This document shows, one piece after another, positions 40,159-48,811 of a DNA stretch of 64,000 nucleotides. The stretch spans positions 310,001 to 374,000 of the forward strand of contig NZ_CABPSJ010000004.1 in the NCBI RefSeq assembly GCF_902459745.1, given 5' to 3'. Made by a program: the position numbers and the translations under genes. Under the pieces are notes generated by a model. The model ran no database searches and had not been told where the DNA came from. It saw nothing but the letters and a program-made list of their open reading frames with translations. Source of the stretch: Pandoraea communis (lineage in GTDB: Bacteria; Pseudomonadota; Gammaproteobacteria; Burkholderiales; Burkholderiaceae). Numbering within the stretch: position 1 is the first letter of the stretch; every line of letters begins with the position of its first letter.

Positions 40159-40234
40159 GCGGGAGTAGCTCAGTTGGTAGAGCGCAACCTTGCCAAGGTT
40201 GAGGTCGCGAGTTCGAGACTCGTCTCCCGCTCCA
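40159..40234 (+). tRNA. tRNA-Gly (GCC), second copy
   Basis: Identical over its 76 bases to the copy 125 bases upstream, with the same GCC anticodon and encoded CCA. The 49-base spacer between the two differs from the sequence that follows this copy. Confidence 0.97.
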
Positions 40235-40241
40235 AATCCAG

Positions 40242-40268
40242 AGGGAAGCCTGGCTTCCCTTTTTATTT
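40242..40268 (+). terminator. Terminator after the tRNA-Gly pair
   Basis: Arms AGGGAAGCC (40242-40250) and GGCTTCCCT (40252-40260) with TTTTATTT following form a compact intrinsic terminator a few bases after the second tRNA-Gly. Confidence 0.75.
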
Positions 40269-40345
40269 GCCGAAAGCCCACGGCGATCGATCCGACGGGC
40301 GCCCTCGATGGTAACAGCGAGCGGTTACAATGCGGCATACCTGAT

Positions 40346-40419
40346 GGCGGGATGGCAGAGTGGTCATGCAGCGGCCTGCAAAGCCGTGTACGCCGGTTCG
40401 ATTCCGACTCCCGCCTCCA
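40346..40419 (+). tRNA. tRNA-Cys (GCA)
   Basis: A 74-base cloverleaf: acceptor GGCGGGA with TCCCGCC, D arm TGGCAGAGTGGTCA, anticodon loop CTGCAAA (anticodon GCA), T arm CCGG-TTCGATT-CCGA, encoded CCA. Confidence 0.95.
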
Positions 40420-40425
40420 AAATTC

Positions 40426-40460
40426 AAAAGCCCTGACTTGTCAGGGCTTTTTCTTTTTCT
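40426..40460 (+). terminator. Terminator after tRNA-Cys
   Basis: AAAAGCCCTGA (40426-40436) pairs with TCAGGGCTTTT (40441-40451) around CTTG, followed by T-rich TTCTTTTT. Confidence 0.9.
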
Positions 40461-40628
40461 GCTTCCGTCCCTCACGTCAGAAACGATCGGGTTGATGCTT
40501 CATGACGATCGTGATGTCCGCTGCGTGGCGTCATGCGATCGCCATGTTGTAAAGTCTGTATCGGCCATATCCGCCGGTCTGACACAGTCCCCGCCGGATC
40601 GATTCGAACAATCCGTTTATCCGCAAAC

Positions 40629-41198
40629 ATGGGCTCCTCACTTCCGCCTGCCGGTACCGTACTCCTGCTGATCGATTTGCAAAAGGCGATTGATCATCCG
40701 AGTTGGGGAGAGCGAAATAACCCCGACGCCGAGCGGCAAGTCAGTCGACTGCTTGTCCACTGGCGCAGCCAAGGCTGGCCGGTATGGCACGTTCGGCACG
40801 ATTCTACGCACCCGGATTCTCACTACCGGCCGGGGCAGCCGGGGCATGAATTCAAGTCGGAGGCCGCCCCCATGGCCGGTGAGCCGGTCATCCCGAAACG
40901 GACGAACAGTGCATTCATCGGAACTGATCTGGAAGATCGGCTTCGCGTTGGGAGCCACGACACGCTGGTCGTGGCCGGTGTCATCACGAATAATTCAATC
41001 GAGGCAACGGTTCGCATGGCCGGTAACTTGGGTTTTCAGACGTGGCTCGTTGCTGACGGTGGCTTCACGTTCGGCCGGACCGACTGGAACGGAACGGCAC
41101 GAAGCGCCGAGGATGTTCACGCGATGTCGCTAGCCAACCTTGACGCTGAATACTGCACCGTGACGACTGTTGATGCGCTGTTGGGCGCGTCCAGCTAA
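40629..41198 (+). CDS. Cysteine-hydrolase-fold (isochorismatase-like) protein lacking the usual Cys
   Basis: The 189-aa protein belongs to the isochorismatase/nicotinamidase superfamily: TVLLLIDLQKAIDHPSWG with the first Asp, then VIPKRTNSAFIGTDLEDRL with the catalytic Lys. The nucleophile region reads VVAGVITNNSIEATVRMA, where a Ser (or neighbouring Asn) replaces the Cys of GVxTxxCV. It may therefore be a non-amidase member, as isochorismatases proper also lack the Cys, but the substrate is unknown. The start ATG 40629 precedes GSSLPPAGTVLLLID. Neighbours are unrelated. Confidence 0.85.
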   Translation: MGSSLPPAGTVLLLIDLQKAIDHPSWGERNNPDAERQVSRLLVHWRSQGWPVWHVRHDSTHPDSHYRPGQPGHEFKSEAAPMAGEPVIPKRTNSAFIGTDLEDRLRVGSHDTLVVAGVITNNSIEATVRMAGNLGFQTWLVADGGFTFGRTDWNGTARSAEDVHAMSLANLDAEYCTVTTVDALLGASS

Positions 41199-41318
41199 AT
41201 TCGTTCAGAGGCCGAGAGAAAGCGCCGCCGGAATGCGACATTCGACGGCCACGACCAGATCGACAACGATCATTGGCATCCGTGGCAGCCGAACGTCAGC
41301 GCAAGCCATCGGCCCGTA

Positions 41319-42245
41319 TTACTGCGTGAGCATCAGGTTCAGGTTCTGAACCGCAGCCCCGGATGCGCCTTTGCCAAGATTGTCGAACACTGCGCATAGC
41401 AGAACCTGCCCGTGCTCCACGTTGGAAAATACGCTTAAACGCATGTCGTTCGTACCGTTCAATGCTTGCGGATCCAGGTGCTTCAAGGCGCTCGATTCGT
41501 GCAGCGGCAAGACATGTACGTGGGCCGACTCGGCATAGTGGCGTGCCAGGCATGCGTGCAGCATGCCGCCGTCCACGTTTGGCGCCAGCAGTCGCAAGTC
41601 CAGGGGCACTGTCAGCACGATGCCCTGGCGGAACGCCCCATACGCGGGGACGAAGATTGGACGCTGCGCGAGCCCGGCGTGCTGCTGAATCTCCGGGGCG
41701 TGCTTATGTGCGAGTTGCAGGCCATACACCGTGTATGACGATGCGTTGACTGCACCCGGCCCCTCGTGTTCTTCCACGCCGGCACGCCCGCGTCCGGAGT
41801 AGCCGGACACCGCGTGAATGCTGACCGGGTAGTTGTCCGGTATGAGCCCGGCCTTTCGCAGCGGACCCAGCAGGCCGATCGCACCGGTCGGGTAGCAACC
41901 GGGATTGGTGACCCGACGTGCGTTCGCGATGCGTTCCGGCTGCTCCGGCGCCATCTCGGGGAAACCGTATGTCCAGCCCGGTTGCGTGCGGTGGGCCGAA
42001 CTTGCGTCTATGACCCTGACGGCGGGATTGGCGATGGTAGCGATTGCCTGGCGCGCGGCGTCGTCGGGCAGGCAGAGGATGGCGATGTCGCAGGCGTTAA
42101 TGGCTTCCGCGCGACGCTTCGGATCCTTGCGGTCCGCTGCGGGAAGCGTAAACAGCTTCAGGTCGCTTCGACCGCGAAGCCGTTCATGGATTAGCAACCC
42201 GGTGGTGCCTTGGTCGCCGTCAATGAAAACAACGGGAGAGTTCAT
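41319..42245 (-). CDS. argC: N-acetyl-gamma-glutamyl-phosphate reductase ArgC (type 2, short form)
   Basis: ArgC reduces N-acetylglutamyl phosphate in arginine synthesis. The 308-aa protein is the short type 2: [19 protein letters not shown] at the N-terminus, [20 protein letters not shown], and the catalytic Cys in [20 protein letters not shown]. Later [18 protein letters not shown] and [15 protein letters not shown] agree with the family. It is divergent from a LysR gene by 128 bases, a hint of LysR control. Confidence 0.93.
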   Translation of the reverse strand: MNSPVVFIDGDQGTTGLLIHERLRGRSDLKLFTLPAADRKDPKRRAEAINACDIAILCLPDDAARQAIATIANPAVRVIDASSAHRTQPGWTYGFPEMAPEQPERIANARRVTNPGCYPTGAIGLLGPLRKAGLIPDNYPVSIHAVSGYSGRGRAGVEEHEGPGAVNASSYTVYGLQLAHKHAPEIQQHAGLAQRPIFVPAYGAFRQGIVLTVPLDLRLLAPNVDGGMLHACLARHYAESAHVHVLPLHESSALKHLDPQALNGTNDMRLSVFSNVEHGQVLLCAVFDNLGKGASGAAVQNLNLMLTQ

Positions 42246-42344
42246 GCGCGAAATACTCCGGTGACTGGGGTCATAACACGTAGAAAGAGCCCCTATCTTC
42301 CGCGTACCGCTAGAATAGTGAAAGTTGCATTTCATAACGCTAAC

Positions 42345-42361
42345 ATTCAGATTTTCTGAAT
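42345..42361. promoter_or_regulatory. Inverted repeat in the argC-lysR intergenic region
   Basis: ATTCAGA (42345-42351) and TCTGAAT (42355-42361) form a 7-bp dyad with 3-base spacing, 12 bases upstream of the lysR start. It could be an autoregulatory LysR operator. Confidence 0.4.
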
Positions 42362-42373
42362 CTGGACGCCGAC

Positions 42374-43258
42374 ATGCGAGAGATCAGCCTGGACCGCTTG
42401 CGTACCTTGGTCGCGATTGCCGACCGTGGCTCATTCGTCGACGCTGCGCGTGCGCTGCATCTGGCGCCACCCACGGTCAGCCTCCACATTGCCGAACTGG
42501 AAGATCGCATTGGGGCGCCGCTCCTGTCGCGCAAGCGTGGGCATGTTCGACCGTCGGCGATAGGCGAGATGTTGATAGGGCGCGCGCGTCGACTGCTGGC
42601 CGACGCGGAGCAGGCGTTGGACGATGTTCATCGCCAGGTGCAAGGACTCGCCGGACGCGTGCGGCTCGGCGCATCGACCGGCGCGATCGCGCATCTGTTG
42701 CCGCAAGCGCTCGAGGTGTTGCGCCAACGCCATCCCGCGATCGACATTCAGATTGCCGTGCTCACTTCACATGAAACGCTAGCCCGGCTGGCCGACGGCA
42801 CGCTGGATGTCGGGCTGGTTGCTCTGCCTCAGTCCCCGGCGGCCGGGCTCGTGGTCAAGCCTTGGCGCCGCGATCCCGTCATGGCCTTCGTGCCGGCACA
42901 TTGGCAGTGTCCGGCGCGCATCACACCTCAGTGGCTCGCGGCTCAACCTCTTATTCTTAATGACGCCACCACGTCTCTCTCGCGTCTGACAGCGGAGTGG
43001 TTTGCTGCTGGCGGTCACCATCCTGTGCCGCGCATTCAGCTCAACTACAACGATGCGATCAAGAGTCTGGTCGCGGCAGGTTACGGGGCTGCGCTGTTGC
43101 CACATGAGGCGACGACGCCTTTGCCCGACCCGCGCATTGCCATGCGTGCGCTGCGTCCTGCGTTGTGGCGCCGCCTCGGCGTTGCCCATCGTGCCGGGTA
43201 CGTCGAGCGCTCCACGCAACACGTACTCGATGTGTTGTGGGCGCTCAGATTGGCGTAG
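42374..43258 (+). CDS. LysR-family transcriptional regulator
   Basis: The 294-aa protein has the LysR N-terminal winged helix ([20 protein letters not shown], helix-turn-helix to [18 protein letters not shown]) and a periplasmic-binding-like effector domain ([20 protein letters not shown] onward). It is divergent from argC, but the genes downstream are not obviously related, so the target and effector are unknown. The C-terminal half is intact to a TAG at 43256-43258. Confidence 0.92.
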   Translation: MREISLDRLRTLVAIADRGSFVDAARALHLAPPTVSLHIAELEDRIGAPLLSRKRGHVRPSAIGEMLIGRARRLLADAEQALDDVHRQVQGLAGRVRLGASTGAIAHLLPQALEVLRQRHPAIDIQIAVLTSHETLARLADGTLDVGLVALPQSPAAGLVVKPWRRDPVMAFVPAHWQCPARITPQWLAAQPLILNDATTSLSRLTAEWFAAGGHHPVPRIQLNYNDAIKSLVAAGYGAALLPHEATTPLPDPRIAMRALRPALWRRLGVAHRAGYVERSTQHVLDVLWALRLA

Positions 43259-43712
43259 GAATTGCCATTTTCCGTTTCGGCTTGCGCTGGCCAGCGCGGT
43301 AGCCTATTGCACGTCACGACGAACGAATGGCGGGGCTGTAGAAATCGGATCGTCCGCTGTGAACCGACACCGGCCCGCTATGCCGCGGGTGTCTTTCCAG
43401 GCTCGGGGCCAATGCCGGCAGCATTTCCTGCCGCTTCGATCAGCCAGACCAATCTCTCCATCTTTAACTGCCCAACGTGCTTCGAGGTCAGCCGCGAATC
43501 AACCCGGCTCGAGACGTTGATCACACTTGGCTTTAGCCGCAGCGACACGTGGGCCCCGGACGAGTTGAACCAGCGTTATCTTGAGAACCGCGTCGACGGG
43601 CTGCATATCGGTGCAACACCTGCGCGTCTGGTTCTGGCAACCGTCTGAAAGGACTTCACGACTTGCCATCGCGACGGCCAATCCCCTCCTTCAATGAGGG
43701 CGGGGACGGACG

Positions 43713-43898
43713 ATGGCCGATGCCACCGCGCTATGCGCCTATCTGAAAGCGCACGATGTCCTCATTGTCAAAGGCATTCGCAATGCAGACTTCGGACTGC
43801 GATGCTTCGTCTTCGCCGATCCGGACGGCAACGCATCGATGTCGGCGAGCCCGTCACGCGCGATTGAACGCCGTTGGCTCAGAAACCGAGTTGTTTGA
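43713..43898 (+). pseudogene. Decayed VOC (glyoxalase/bleomycin-resistance) fragment
   Basis: The frame encodes ATALCAYLKAHDVLIVKG and DFGLRCFVFADPDGNA, which matches the C-terminal half of a VOC domain (xLxAxGVxIVxxxR..FGxRxFxFxDPDGN). No N-terminal half or start with a ribosome-binding site is found, and the last part runs into the convergent hydrolase gene. The rest of 43259-43878 (about 620 bases after lysR) has no recognisable gene and looks like degenerate sequence. Confidence 0.4.
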
Positions 43899-44835
43899 CG
43901 AACGCGTCGACGGGCCTCGACCACATCTTTCCGCCATAGGAGAGCAGCAGATGGCCGTCGTGGCCGGGTAAGTCTTCCGTGTGAATGAACTGCGCGGGAC
44001 TGCCCGCTGCGGCAAACGCATCGAACCATTGCCGTGGGGCATCGGAACCCCAGTACTGATCGTTGCGTGCGTAGAGCCAGAGGCCGGGGATATTCGTCGT
44101 CTTGCCAAATTCCCCGTAGACGGTCTGCATCTGCTCCGGATCGCAACTGTGTCCCGGTGCGCGCTCGGGCATGCCGCCCGCGCCGCCCGAGAAGTTGATG
44201 TAGCCGATCACGCCGGGCGGGTTGGTTGCGGCCGTCGCCACGGTGGTGAAGCCACCGACCGAGCGGCCTTCGAGCACGATGCGCGCCTTGTCGGCCCACG
44301 GCTGTGCACGAACCCAACTCACCGCAGCGAGATTGGCTTGCGCCGTAACCTTGCCGAGTTTCTCGAAGTCGGGGCGGCGTGTGCACCTGCCGTGCGTGTC
44401 GAACGAGGCGCCGGAGTTCTCGCGATCCGGCCCTCCCGTCTGGCCGTAGCCAACACGAACCGGCGCGACGATGGCGAAACCCTTGGCGAGCCAGTAACGC
44501 ACGTGCCCCTTGGGAATCGGTTGATTCAGCTTCGCCCGCACCAAGGCATCGGAGGCGCGTCCGTGCTCGAAGATGAGCACCGGGAATGGCCCAGTGCCTG
44601 ACGGTTTGTAAAGCTCGGTGTGCATGGCGATATCGCCGCCGAAGGTGCCCGCGCCCGGCACCACGATGGACACGATTTCCGGCACGGGATCGTTGGCCGC
44701 CGCAGGCGGGGGGGCCTCGGCAGGGGCCTCGCCAGTCGCGGCAACGGCCTTCGGGATGCCGGAGAAAGGCATTGCCAGAAGGAGGGCGCAAAGCCACCCT
44801 GCGCAGAGTTGTGCACGTGCGGCGAAACGTTTCAT
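43879..44835 (-). CDS. Secreted alpha/beta hydrolase (dienelactone-hydrolase-like)
   Basis: The 318-aa protein has a signal peptide (RAQLCAGWLCALLLAMPFSG, cut near AVAA/T) and a Pro/Ala-rich linker, then an alpha/beta-hydrolase core. The nucleophile elbow is VLEGRSVGGFTTVA, the oxyanion strand is FPVLIFEHGRASD and the terminal His is in LPGHDGHLLLS. A Cys pair (CTRR and HSCDPEQM) could form a disulphide in the periplasm. The substrate is unknown. The gene ends where the VOC fragment lies and is followed upstream by the GntR gene. Confidence 0.85.
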   Translation of the reverse strand: MKRFAARAQLCAGWLCALLLAMPFSGIPKAVAATGEAPAEAPPPAAANDPVPEIVSIVVPGAGTFGGDIAMHTELYKPSGTGPFPVLIFEHGRASDALVRAKLNQPIPKGHVRYWLAKGFAIVAPVRVGYGQTGGPDRENSGASFDTHGRCTRRPDFEKLGKVTAQANLAAVSWVRAQPWADKARIVLEGRSVGGFTTVATAATNPPGVIGYINFSGGAGGMPERAPGHSCDPEQMQTVYGEFGKTTNIPGLWLYARNDQYWGSDAPRQWFDAFAAAGSPAQFIHTEDLPGHDGHLLLSYGGKMWSRPVDAFVKQLGF

Positions 44836-44993
44836 GGTGATGTGAGTGTCCCTGTGTCATGTTGCGTACCTTGTGTCCGACGGCGGCATCCCGGCCGCCG
44901 ATTGGCGCACAGACTGGGGCTCATACTACTTCGCGGCGTGGGGCCGCGACACTCATGCGAACGACTGATGTACACGCAGCCGTGTTTGGCGTC

Positions 44994-45746
44994 TTACCCC
45001 TGCGGGCTGGCCGATTCCTGCGCGCGGCGCAGGCGCTCGCGGCTGTTGGTGAGGTGAGTGCGCATCGCAGCGCGGGCCGCTTCCGGATCGCGTCGTGCAA
45101 TGGCGTTGTAGATGTCTTCGTGTTCGCGATTCACGCGATTGAGATACGACACCTGATCGTCGTCGGCCAGTGCGGCGGAATTCACACGCGTACGCGGAAT
45201 GATCGTGTTGCCGAGTTGCTCGAGAATGTCGTGGAAATAGCGGTTGCCGGTCGCGCTCGCCACTTGCAGATGGAAGGCGACGTCGGCCGTCACGGCATTG
45301 CCGGTGCGTTGACGAACGTGCATCTCGAAGTCGTCCAGCGCCTGACGCATCAGCTTGAGTTGCATATCGGTGCGGCGATTCGCCGCCAGACCCGCCGCTT
45401 CCGTCTCCAGCGAAATACGTAATTCGAGAATCGCCATCACGTCGAGCATTGTCAGAATGCTGTTGGTGTCGACCTGTAGAGAATTCTCGCGCGGGGCCTC
45501 AAGCACGAACGTGCCGATGCCGTGACGCGTTTCCACCAGTTGTGCGGCTTGCAGCCGAGAGATCGCCTCGCGGACCACGGTGCGGCTCACCCCGAGGCTT
45601 TCCATGATGGCCGACTCGGTCGGCAGCTTGTCGCCCGGGCGGAACGTGCCGCTGCGAATCTGCTCGGACAAGGCGCTCACGACCTCTTCCGTGAGGCTGC
45701 GAGACTTGCGGCGAGGACGTGCGGGCAAGGGGCTGGTCATGGACAT
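44994..45746 (-). CDS. FadR-subfamily GntR regulator, probable aldarate repressor
   Basis: The 250-aa protein has the GntR winged helix (LTEEVVSALSEQIRSGTFRP, with SLGVSRTVVREAISRLQA) and an FCD effector domain. The FCD metal/ligand residues are visible: Asp-His in DVAFHLQVASATG, His in NREHEDIYNAIARR and His in AMRTHLTNSRERL. Regulators of this type control sugar-acid genes in proteobacteria. It lies beside the porin and gudD, and an inverted repeat lies just before its start, suggesting autoregulation. The effector (an aldarate or pathway intermediate) is inferred. Confidence 0.9.
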   Translation of the reverse strand: MSMTSPLPARPRRKSRSLTEEVVSALSEQIRSGTFRPGDKLPTESAIMESLGVSRTVVREAISRLQAAQLVETRHGIGTFVLEAPRENSLQVDTNSILTMLDVMAILELRISLETEAAGLAANRRTDMQLKLMRQALDDFEMHVRQRTGNAVTADVAFHLQVASATGNRYFHDILEQLGNTIIPRTRVNSAALADDDQVSYLNRVNREHEDIYNAIARRDPEAARAAMRTHLTNSRERLRRAQESASPQG

Positions 45747-45790
45747 GGCGTCGTGGGAATGGTGGGTGACAAAAGACGCCTTCAGTTTAC

Positions 45791-45826
45791 CTTATCGACC
45801 GTCGCATACATACGACAACCGATAAG
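45791..45826. promoter_or_regulatory. Nested inverted repeats before the GntR gene
   Basis: Outer arms CTTATCG (45791-45797) and CGATAAG (45820-45826) flank an inner near-palindrome GTCGCATACATACGAC (45801-45816). They lie about 45-80 bases upstream of the GntR start, where an autoregulatory operator is expected. The core differs from the GTCAT-N3-ATGAC sites seen elsewhere in the locus. Confidence 0.5.
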
Positions 45827-45975
45827 AATCGACCGCCAATGCCACACCCCAATAACTACCGGGCATCGGCGGCCCAACGCACAACCTCGTGCGACTTCTC
45901 GCGACCACTCATGACGATCCGGAGCGGCATCGGTCACGCACCGGTCCGGACAGCTTTGCTACAGGCGGGCAGGCG

Positions 45976-47151
45976 TCAGAAATCGACGCGAATCCCCAAC
46001 ATGCCGACGAACTGCGAACTCGTCGTCGACGGCGTGCTGTTCTGCGAATCGCCGACCACCGGACCCGCGTTGATGATGCTCGTGGCATTCGCCCCGAGCG
46101 ACTTGCCGTTGGCGTGCTGCCACGCTTCGAGCGCGTACAGCGACGTGCGCTTCGAGAGCGAATACACCTGCGCGAGCGAGACCTGGTGGTAGGTGGCGGA
46201 ATCGGTGATGCCGTTGGCCTTCGACGCTGCCGTGTAGCTATACGCCGCCGCCAGACGCCATTGCGGAGCGACGATCCACGATGCATGCACGCCCGCCGTG
46301 TTGAAGACCGCGGTGTCGTGGAACAGCGACGCTGCGCCTGGCTTGTACTGCACGTTGCTGTAGCTCGCGCCCAGCGTCACGCTGCCGATCGTGTAAATAC
46401 CGGCCACGGCGATGTGTTGCAGCACATCGGCCGAAAGGTAACCCTGATTGACGGCCGACGCGCCCGGTGTGCCCGTCGATGCCCCGTTCCAGCTCGCGCC
46501 GGTGCCGCCGACGTTGTTGATGCGCAGATAACCGGCTGCCAGCGAGAGCGGGCCGCCGTCGTAACGCAGCGCCCCGGAATAGGTGTTGCCCTTGCTGAAG
46601 GCTCCGGCCTGACCGCCGACGCCGTATTGCAGGCTGGCCGTCACGCCCCACAGCAGCGGCGAGGTATACGTCACCGAGTTGTTGATGCGGATGGTCGTGT
46701 CGAGACCGTCGATATCGCCCGGGTGGGCGCCGGTTGCGCCCGTCACGTACGAGGTGGGGCCGATGGTGCCGACCATCAGGTAGTAAGGCGAGTACTGACG
46801 CCCGATGGTGACCGTGCCGAGCTGGTCGTTCTTCAGGCCGACGAATGCCTGACGGTTGAACATCACGCCCGACGAACTGAATGCGCCGCTATTGACGTCG
46901 AAACCGTTCTCCAACTGGAACAGCGCTTTGGTGCCGCCGCCGAGATCCTCGGTGCCGCGCAGGCCCCAACGGCTGCCCGCGAGGTTGCCGTTACGCAGGT
47001 AGGTGTTCGACTTGCCGTTCTGGTTGCTGCTGTAAGTCAGTGCATCGTCGACGATCCCGTACAGCGTCACGTTCGACTGCGCGAACGCCGGTACGGCACC
47101 GGCGGCGAGACCGGCCAACACTAGCCCGGCAAACAGTTTCGAATGTCTCAC
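45976..47151 (-). CDS. Outer-membrane porin (Burkholderiales OmpC-like)
   Basis: A trimeric general porin of the Burkholderia type, 391 aa. It has a signal peptide (KLFAGLVLAGLAAGAVPAFA/Q) and begins SNVTLYGIVDDALTYSSNQN, then SRWGLRGTEDLGGGTKALFQ and NRQAFVGLKNDQLGTVTIGR, all porin hallmarks. It ends with the outer-membrane-insertion Phe (GIRVDF). The GTG at 47151 is chosen because GAGGAGAA lies just upstream. It follows gudD by 65 bases without a terminator and probably admits sugar acids as part of the same transcript. Confidence 0.9.
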   Translation of the reverse strand: MRHSKLFAGLVLAGLAAGAVPAFAQSNVTLYGIVDDALTYSSNQNGKSNTYLRNGNLAGSRWGLRGTEDLGGGTKALFQLENGFDVNSGAFSSSGVMFNRQAFVGLKNDQLGTVTIGRQYSPYYLMVGTIGPTSYVTGATGAHPGDIDGLDTTIRINNSVTYTSPLLWGVTASLQYGVGGQAGAFSKGNTYSGALRYDGGPLSLAAGYLRINNVGGTGASWNGASTGTPGASAVNQGYLSADVLQHIAVAGIYTIGSVTLGASYSNVQYKPGAASLFHDTAVFNTAGVHASWIVAPQWRLAAAYSYTAASKANGITDSATYHQVSLAQVYSLSKRTSLYALEAWQHANGKSLGANATSIINAGPVVGDSQNSTPSTTSSQFVGMLGIRVDF

Positions 47152-47216
47152 GACTTCTCCTCTTGTGATGTGTTTTGTTGGACTTCGCTTGAAACGTTGT
47201 TGCGTGCTCACTGGTG

Positions 47217-48500
47217 CTAAAAACGAGGTGCCTTACCGCTCCAGTCGGGCCGGTATTTGCGCATCTGAACCGCGTCGTTGCGGGTGCGCAGTCCGCAACG
47301 CAGGTACTGTTCGTGCAGCTTGGCCAACTGGTCCTGATCGATTTCGAGGCCAAGTCCCGGCGCTTTCGTCACGGCGACCGCGCCATCGCGGATGGCGATC
47401 TTTCCGCCGCGCACAACCTCCTCGTCGGCGGCTTGCCACGGGTAGTGCGTGTCGCATGCATAGGACAGACGCGGCACGCTCGCGGCCAGATGCGTCATCG
47501 CCATCAGGCTGATGCCGAGGTGCGAGTTCGAGTGCATCGACAAGCCGAGATCGAACGTCTCGCACATGCGTGCGAGCATTTGCGTGTCGCGCAATCCGCC
47601 CCAGTAGTGGTGATCGGAGAGGATGATCTGTGCGCCGTTCAGACGCACGTTCTCGCGGAATTGCCGCAGATCGGTGACCACCATGTTGGTGGCGAGCGGC
47701 ATGCCTGTGGCGCGATGCAGTTCCGCCATGCCTTCGAGCGTGGGAGTGGGGTCTTCGTAGTATTCGAGATCGCCTGCGAGTTCACGTCCCATCGCAATCG
47801 CCGTGGGTAGCGACCAGTTGCCATTTGGGTCGATGCGCAACGGCTTGTCCGGAAATGCGCGTTTGAGTGCCTTGAGGCACTTCACTTCCTCCATGGGATC
47901 GAGCACACCGGCTTTGAGCTTGATGCTGCCGAAGCCGTAGGTGTCGATCATCGTCCGAGCCTGCGCAACGAGTTGTTCGGCACTGAGTGTTTCGCCCCAG
48001 CCGTCGGGCGCATAGCCGCTCGCCGGTGCGTCGATGTGCTGCGCGTACTTGAAGAAGAGGTACGCGCTGTACTGCACCTCCTGGCGCACCGCGCCGCCGA
48101 GCAATTCGACGAGCGGAATGCCCAGATGACGCGCCTGCAGGTCGAGGAACGGGACTTCGAACGCGGAATAGATTTTCTCCACGTCCTTGCGCGGGTCGGT
48201 GCCCGGCGCGAGTTCGTATTCCACGCGCTCGCCGCGAACGCCCTGACGCACCACCGCCGCCACGCGCTCGCGCAGACCGTTGGTGTCGAACGGGTCCATC
48301 CCGATCAGGTGCGGGCGGGTGTTTTCGAGCAATGCCAGAACCGGCGCATCGCCATACGTTTCTCCCAACCCGATGTGCCCGTTATCGGTCTCGATTTCGA
48401 TGATCGAGCGCAGTGCGTATGGCTCATGAATGCCGGCGGCGTTGAGCAGCGGCGGGTCGCGAAAAGCAATCGGGGTGATCGTGATGCGATGGATTTTCAC
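47217..48500 (-). CDS. gudD: Glucarate dehydratase GudD (enolase superfamily)
   Basis: GudD dehydrates D-glucarate to 5-dehydro-4-deoxyglucarate. The 427-aa protein has the muconate-lactonising/glucarate-dehydratase pattern: IKLKAGVLDPMEEVKCLKAL with the Lys base, LRIDPNGNWSLPTA and EDPTPTLEGMAELHRA with metal ligands, ATNMVVTDLRQF, and MHSNSHLGISLMAM with the catalytic His. These match E. coli GudD at the active-site positions, though galactarate activity cannot be excluded. The GTG at 48500 (VKIHRITITPIAF) is chosen by homology. It is upstream of the porin and carries a GTCAT-N3-ATGAC site in its promoter. Confidence 0.9.
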   Translation of the reverse strand: MKIHRITITPIAFRDPPLLNAAGIHEPYALRSIIEIETDNGHIGLGETYGDAPVLALLENTRPHLIGMDPFDTNGLRERVAAVVRQGVRGERVEYELAPGTDPRKDVEKIYSAFEVPFLDLQARHLGIPLVELLGGAVRQEVQYSAYLFFKYAQHIDAPASGYAPDGWGETLSAEQLVAQARTMIDTYGFGSIKLKAGVLDPMEEVKCLKALKRAFPDKPLRIDPNGNWSLPTAIAMGRELAGDLEYYEDPTPTLEGMAELHRATGMPLATNMVVTDLRQFRENVRLNGAQIILSDHHYWGGLRDTQMLARMCETFDLGLSMHSNSHLGISLMAMTHLAASVPRLSYACDTHYPWQAADEEVVRGGKIAIRDGAVAVTKAPGLGLEIDQDQLAKLHEQYLRCGLRTRNDAVQMRKYRPDWSGKAPRF

Positions 48501-48576
48501 GGTGGCTGATTCCCTTTCTCCGCAGACACAGGCCACGGACGAATACGCAATATGCGTTTGTTAAAGTAACTTTTAC

Positions 48577-48589
48577 GTCATCGTATGAC
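48577..48589. promoter_or_regulatory. Operator GTCAT-CGT-ATGAC upstream of gudD
   Basis: A perfect 5-3-5 palindrome. On the minus strand it contains TACGAT, a possible -10 (complement of 48580-48585), with a weak GTCACC at -35 after 17 bases. It lies 77 bases before the gudD start. Confidence 0.7.
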
Positions 48590-48746
48590 TGGGCGTAATT
48601 TAGGTGACGCGCAGGGCGCCTCTCTATCGGTGTAATCCCTGATAAGCGACTGGGCGTTCTCATTAAATCGCCTTATATCACGGGGTTTGGCGCGAATATT
48701 TCGCTTTCCTAGGGAAATCTCTGAGGCGGTTCGGCATGTCTCATGA

Positions 48747-48778
48747 TTGCAAATTCGCCATTCGAGTCATATGATGAC
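48747..48778 (+). promoter_or_regulatory. Promoter of the ABC importer with operator on the -10
   Basis: TTGCAA (48747-48752), a 17-base spacer and TATGAT (48770-48775) make a good sigma-70 promoter. The palindrome GTCAT-ATG-ATGAC (48766-48778) covers the -10, so a bound regulator would block polymerase. The GAGGAG ribosome-binding site lies at 48801-48806. Confidence 0.75.
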
Positions 48779-48811
48779 TTACGAGAAATTCAACTCTAAA
48801 GAGGAGACAAC

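Larger units (their letters stand above)
48501..48811. promoter_or_regulatory. Divergent control region of gudD and the ABC importer
   Basis: The 311-base gap holds both promoters and no gene. Two perfect palindromes, one near each side, are given separately. The middle (48600-48740) shows no strong structure. Confidence 0.7.

Noticed and set aside
40034-40234. Possible mobile-element attachment site at the duplicated tRNA-Gly genes.
   Set aside because: The two copies are complete tRNA genes, and no integrase or flanking partial repeat is present.
43262-43648. 128-codon plus-strand frame after lysR.
   Set aside because: No ribosome-binding site, no family resemblance, and odd Cys/Arg composition.
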